From Bacillota bacterium (GTDB lineage: Bacteria; Bacillota; Clostridia; Christensenellales; Aristaeellaceae), in contig JAEYRW010000069.1 of assembly GCA_023435435.1 (NCBI GenBank), forward strand, positions 1-13,358: a stretch of DNA of 13,358 nt. Reading direction: 5' to 3'. Within the stretch, counting starts at the first letter, position 1. The number at the start of each line of letters is the position of its first letter. Below the pieces are notes generated by a model. It was given only the letters and a program-made list of their open reading frames with translations. It ran no database searches and was not told the DNA's origin. The position numbers and the translations under genes were made by a program. This document shows positions 12,442-13,358 of this stretch, in pieces.

Positions 12442-13358
12442 ATGCTGTTTGCTGTTATTTCCGACATTCACGGAAACATTCATGCCCTGGAGGCCATACT
12501 GAACGATGCCGCACGCGATCCTATAGACGGGTATATTTTTGCCGGCGACTATTGTTCCTATTTCCCATATCCAAACGAGGTCATCGACACAATCAAAACC
12601 ATTCGCCATGCGACTGTCATACACGGAAACGAAGAAGGTTATCTGTTTGAATATGGCAGACAGGATGAGGAAACATGGACGGACGGACAGTTTCAATCTC
12701 ACTATTGGTGTTATCGGGCGATCGACGCGGAAAATCACAAATATTTGAGGAAGCTCCCGAAAATGGCGGTGTTGCAAGAAGGCGATACGACAATCACCGT
12801 TACACATTCGTCTGCGGAAATATACGGAGACGTCGAATATCGGGAATTTTCAAGTACAAAGATTGCGCAGAAGTATCGGCATGACCCAAGCTATTCAAGA
12901 CAGAAGCTGCTGAGTCACATTCAGGAATACATACATCAAAGCGGCGATTTCCATTCCGCCGTGCGGTCGCTGCCGGGCGGTGTCTATATTTTCGGCCACA
13001 CACACGTCCAATGGCATGCGCAATATGAGGACAAGACATTCATCAACCCGGGTTCATGCGGATTGCCCTTGGACGGAACGCCGGGCGCGCCGTATACGCT
13101 GCTTTGCATCGAAAACGATCTGCTTCAAATAGAAGAACGCCGCGTGCCGTATGATATTGATAGGCTGATCTCCAAGTATCGGCGTTCAAGTTTATATGAG
13201 GCCGCGCCTGTTTGGAGTCGCGTTATCATGCAAGAAATGGCGGCAGAATTTGAGGTTGCCCAATTATTTCTCCAATCTGTCAATGACTATGCGAACAAAA
13301 TAGGCGATCCGATTCGGCCGTTCACAGCAAGAACCTGGACGCAAGCCTATGATTATTG
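12442..13358 (+). CDS. Calcineurin-like metallophosphoesterase, 3' end cut by the window
   Basis: The frame runs 305 codons from ATG 12442 to the window edge without a stop. It has the metallophosphoesterase metal motifs in order: SDIHGN (D8, H10), GDY (D36), GNEE (62-65, where GNHD is usual), THSS (H122), GHTHV (185-189) and NPGSCG (202-207). These place it in the YfcE/MJ0936-like phosphodiesterase group, which cleaves phosphomono- or diesters with two metal ions. Because the family core ends near residue 225, the remaining 80 or so residues are an extra C-terminal region of unknown role. GAGGTG (12432-12437) lies 4 nt before the ATG. The gene is visibly AT-richer than all its neighbours, which may mark recent acquisition. 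Substrate unknown. Confidence 0.88.
   Translation, partial: MLFAVISDIHGNIHALEAILNDAARDPIDGYIFAGDYCSYFPYPNEVIDTIKTIRHATVIHGNEEGYLFEYGRQDEETWTDGQFQSHYWCYRAIDAENHKYLRKLPKMAVLQEGDTTITVTHSSAEIYGDVEYREFSSTKIAQKYRHDPSYSRQKLLSHIQEYIHQSGDFHSAVRSLPGGVYIFGHTHVQWHAQYEDKTFINPGSCGLPLDGTPGAPYTLLCIENDLLQIEERRVPYDIDRLISKYRRSSLYEAAPVWSRVIMQEMAAEFEVAQLFLQSVNDYANKIGDPIRPFTARTWTQAYDY

Noticed and set aside
12370..12807. Minus-strand open frame of 145 codons opposite the phosphoesterase
   Set aside because: The plus-strand frame carries all the metallophosphoesterase metal motifs, its own promoter and a ribosome site.

Overview
The window is a gene-dense, GC-rich piece of bacterial chromosome, about 13.4 kb. It has strong Shine-Dalgarno sites, many stop/start overlaps, a class II (Firmicutes-type) GalT and a COG4586/4587/3694-type ABC exporter. 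Together these suggest an uncultured, high-GC member of the Clostridia. That placement is inference from gene content; the window holds no rRNA or other marker gene.

Layout. (1) 1-4101, minus strand: one apparent operon read right to left, galK - metal-dependent amidohydrolase - tsaE - tsaB - rimI, then perhaps the first codons of another gene running off the left edge. Genes are 11 bp apart (galK/amidohydrolase) or overlap at ATGA, TTGA or an 8-bp overlap, so galactose phosphorylation is co-transcribed with tRNA t6A and ribosomal acetylation genes. (2) 4102-4246: divergent promoter region. (3) 4247-5764, plus strand: galT. GalK makes galactose-1-phosphate and GalT converts it to UDP-galactose and glucose-1-phosphate, so the pair forms most of the Leloir pathway; no galE is present. 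(4) 5765-6022: a promoter, a 21-codon leader ORF, mutually exclusive hairpins and an intrinsic terminator, forming a candidate attenuator for what follows. (5) 6023-10123, plus strand: an unrecognised 144-aa protein, an ABC-2 ATPase, two permeases and a third permease that is a tandem paralogue of the second. Between the two paralogues, 8986-9343 holds no conserved gene but is packed with short inverted repeats, and the third permease appears to have lost its original start codon there. (6) 12204-10118, minus strand: an AI-2E-family membrane protein and an RluA-family pseudouridine synthase overlapping at TAATG. The synthase converges on the third permease and shares its stop hexamer CTATAG. 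(7) 12442 to the right edge, plus strand: an AT-richer metallophosphoesterase gene, cut by the window end, with an extended -10 promoter and a perfect inverted repeat over its -35 region.

The most interesting regions are the leader/attenuator in front of the ABC exporter (5777-6022) and the hairpin array between the permease paralogues (8986-9353). No CRISPR array, tRNA, rRNA, transposase or integrase was seen.
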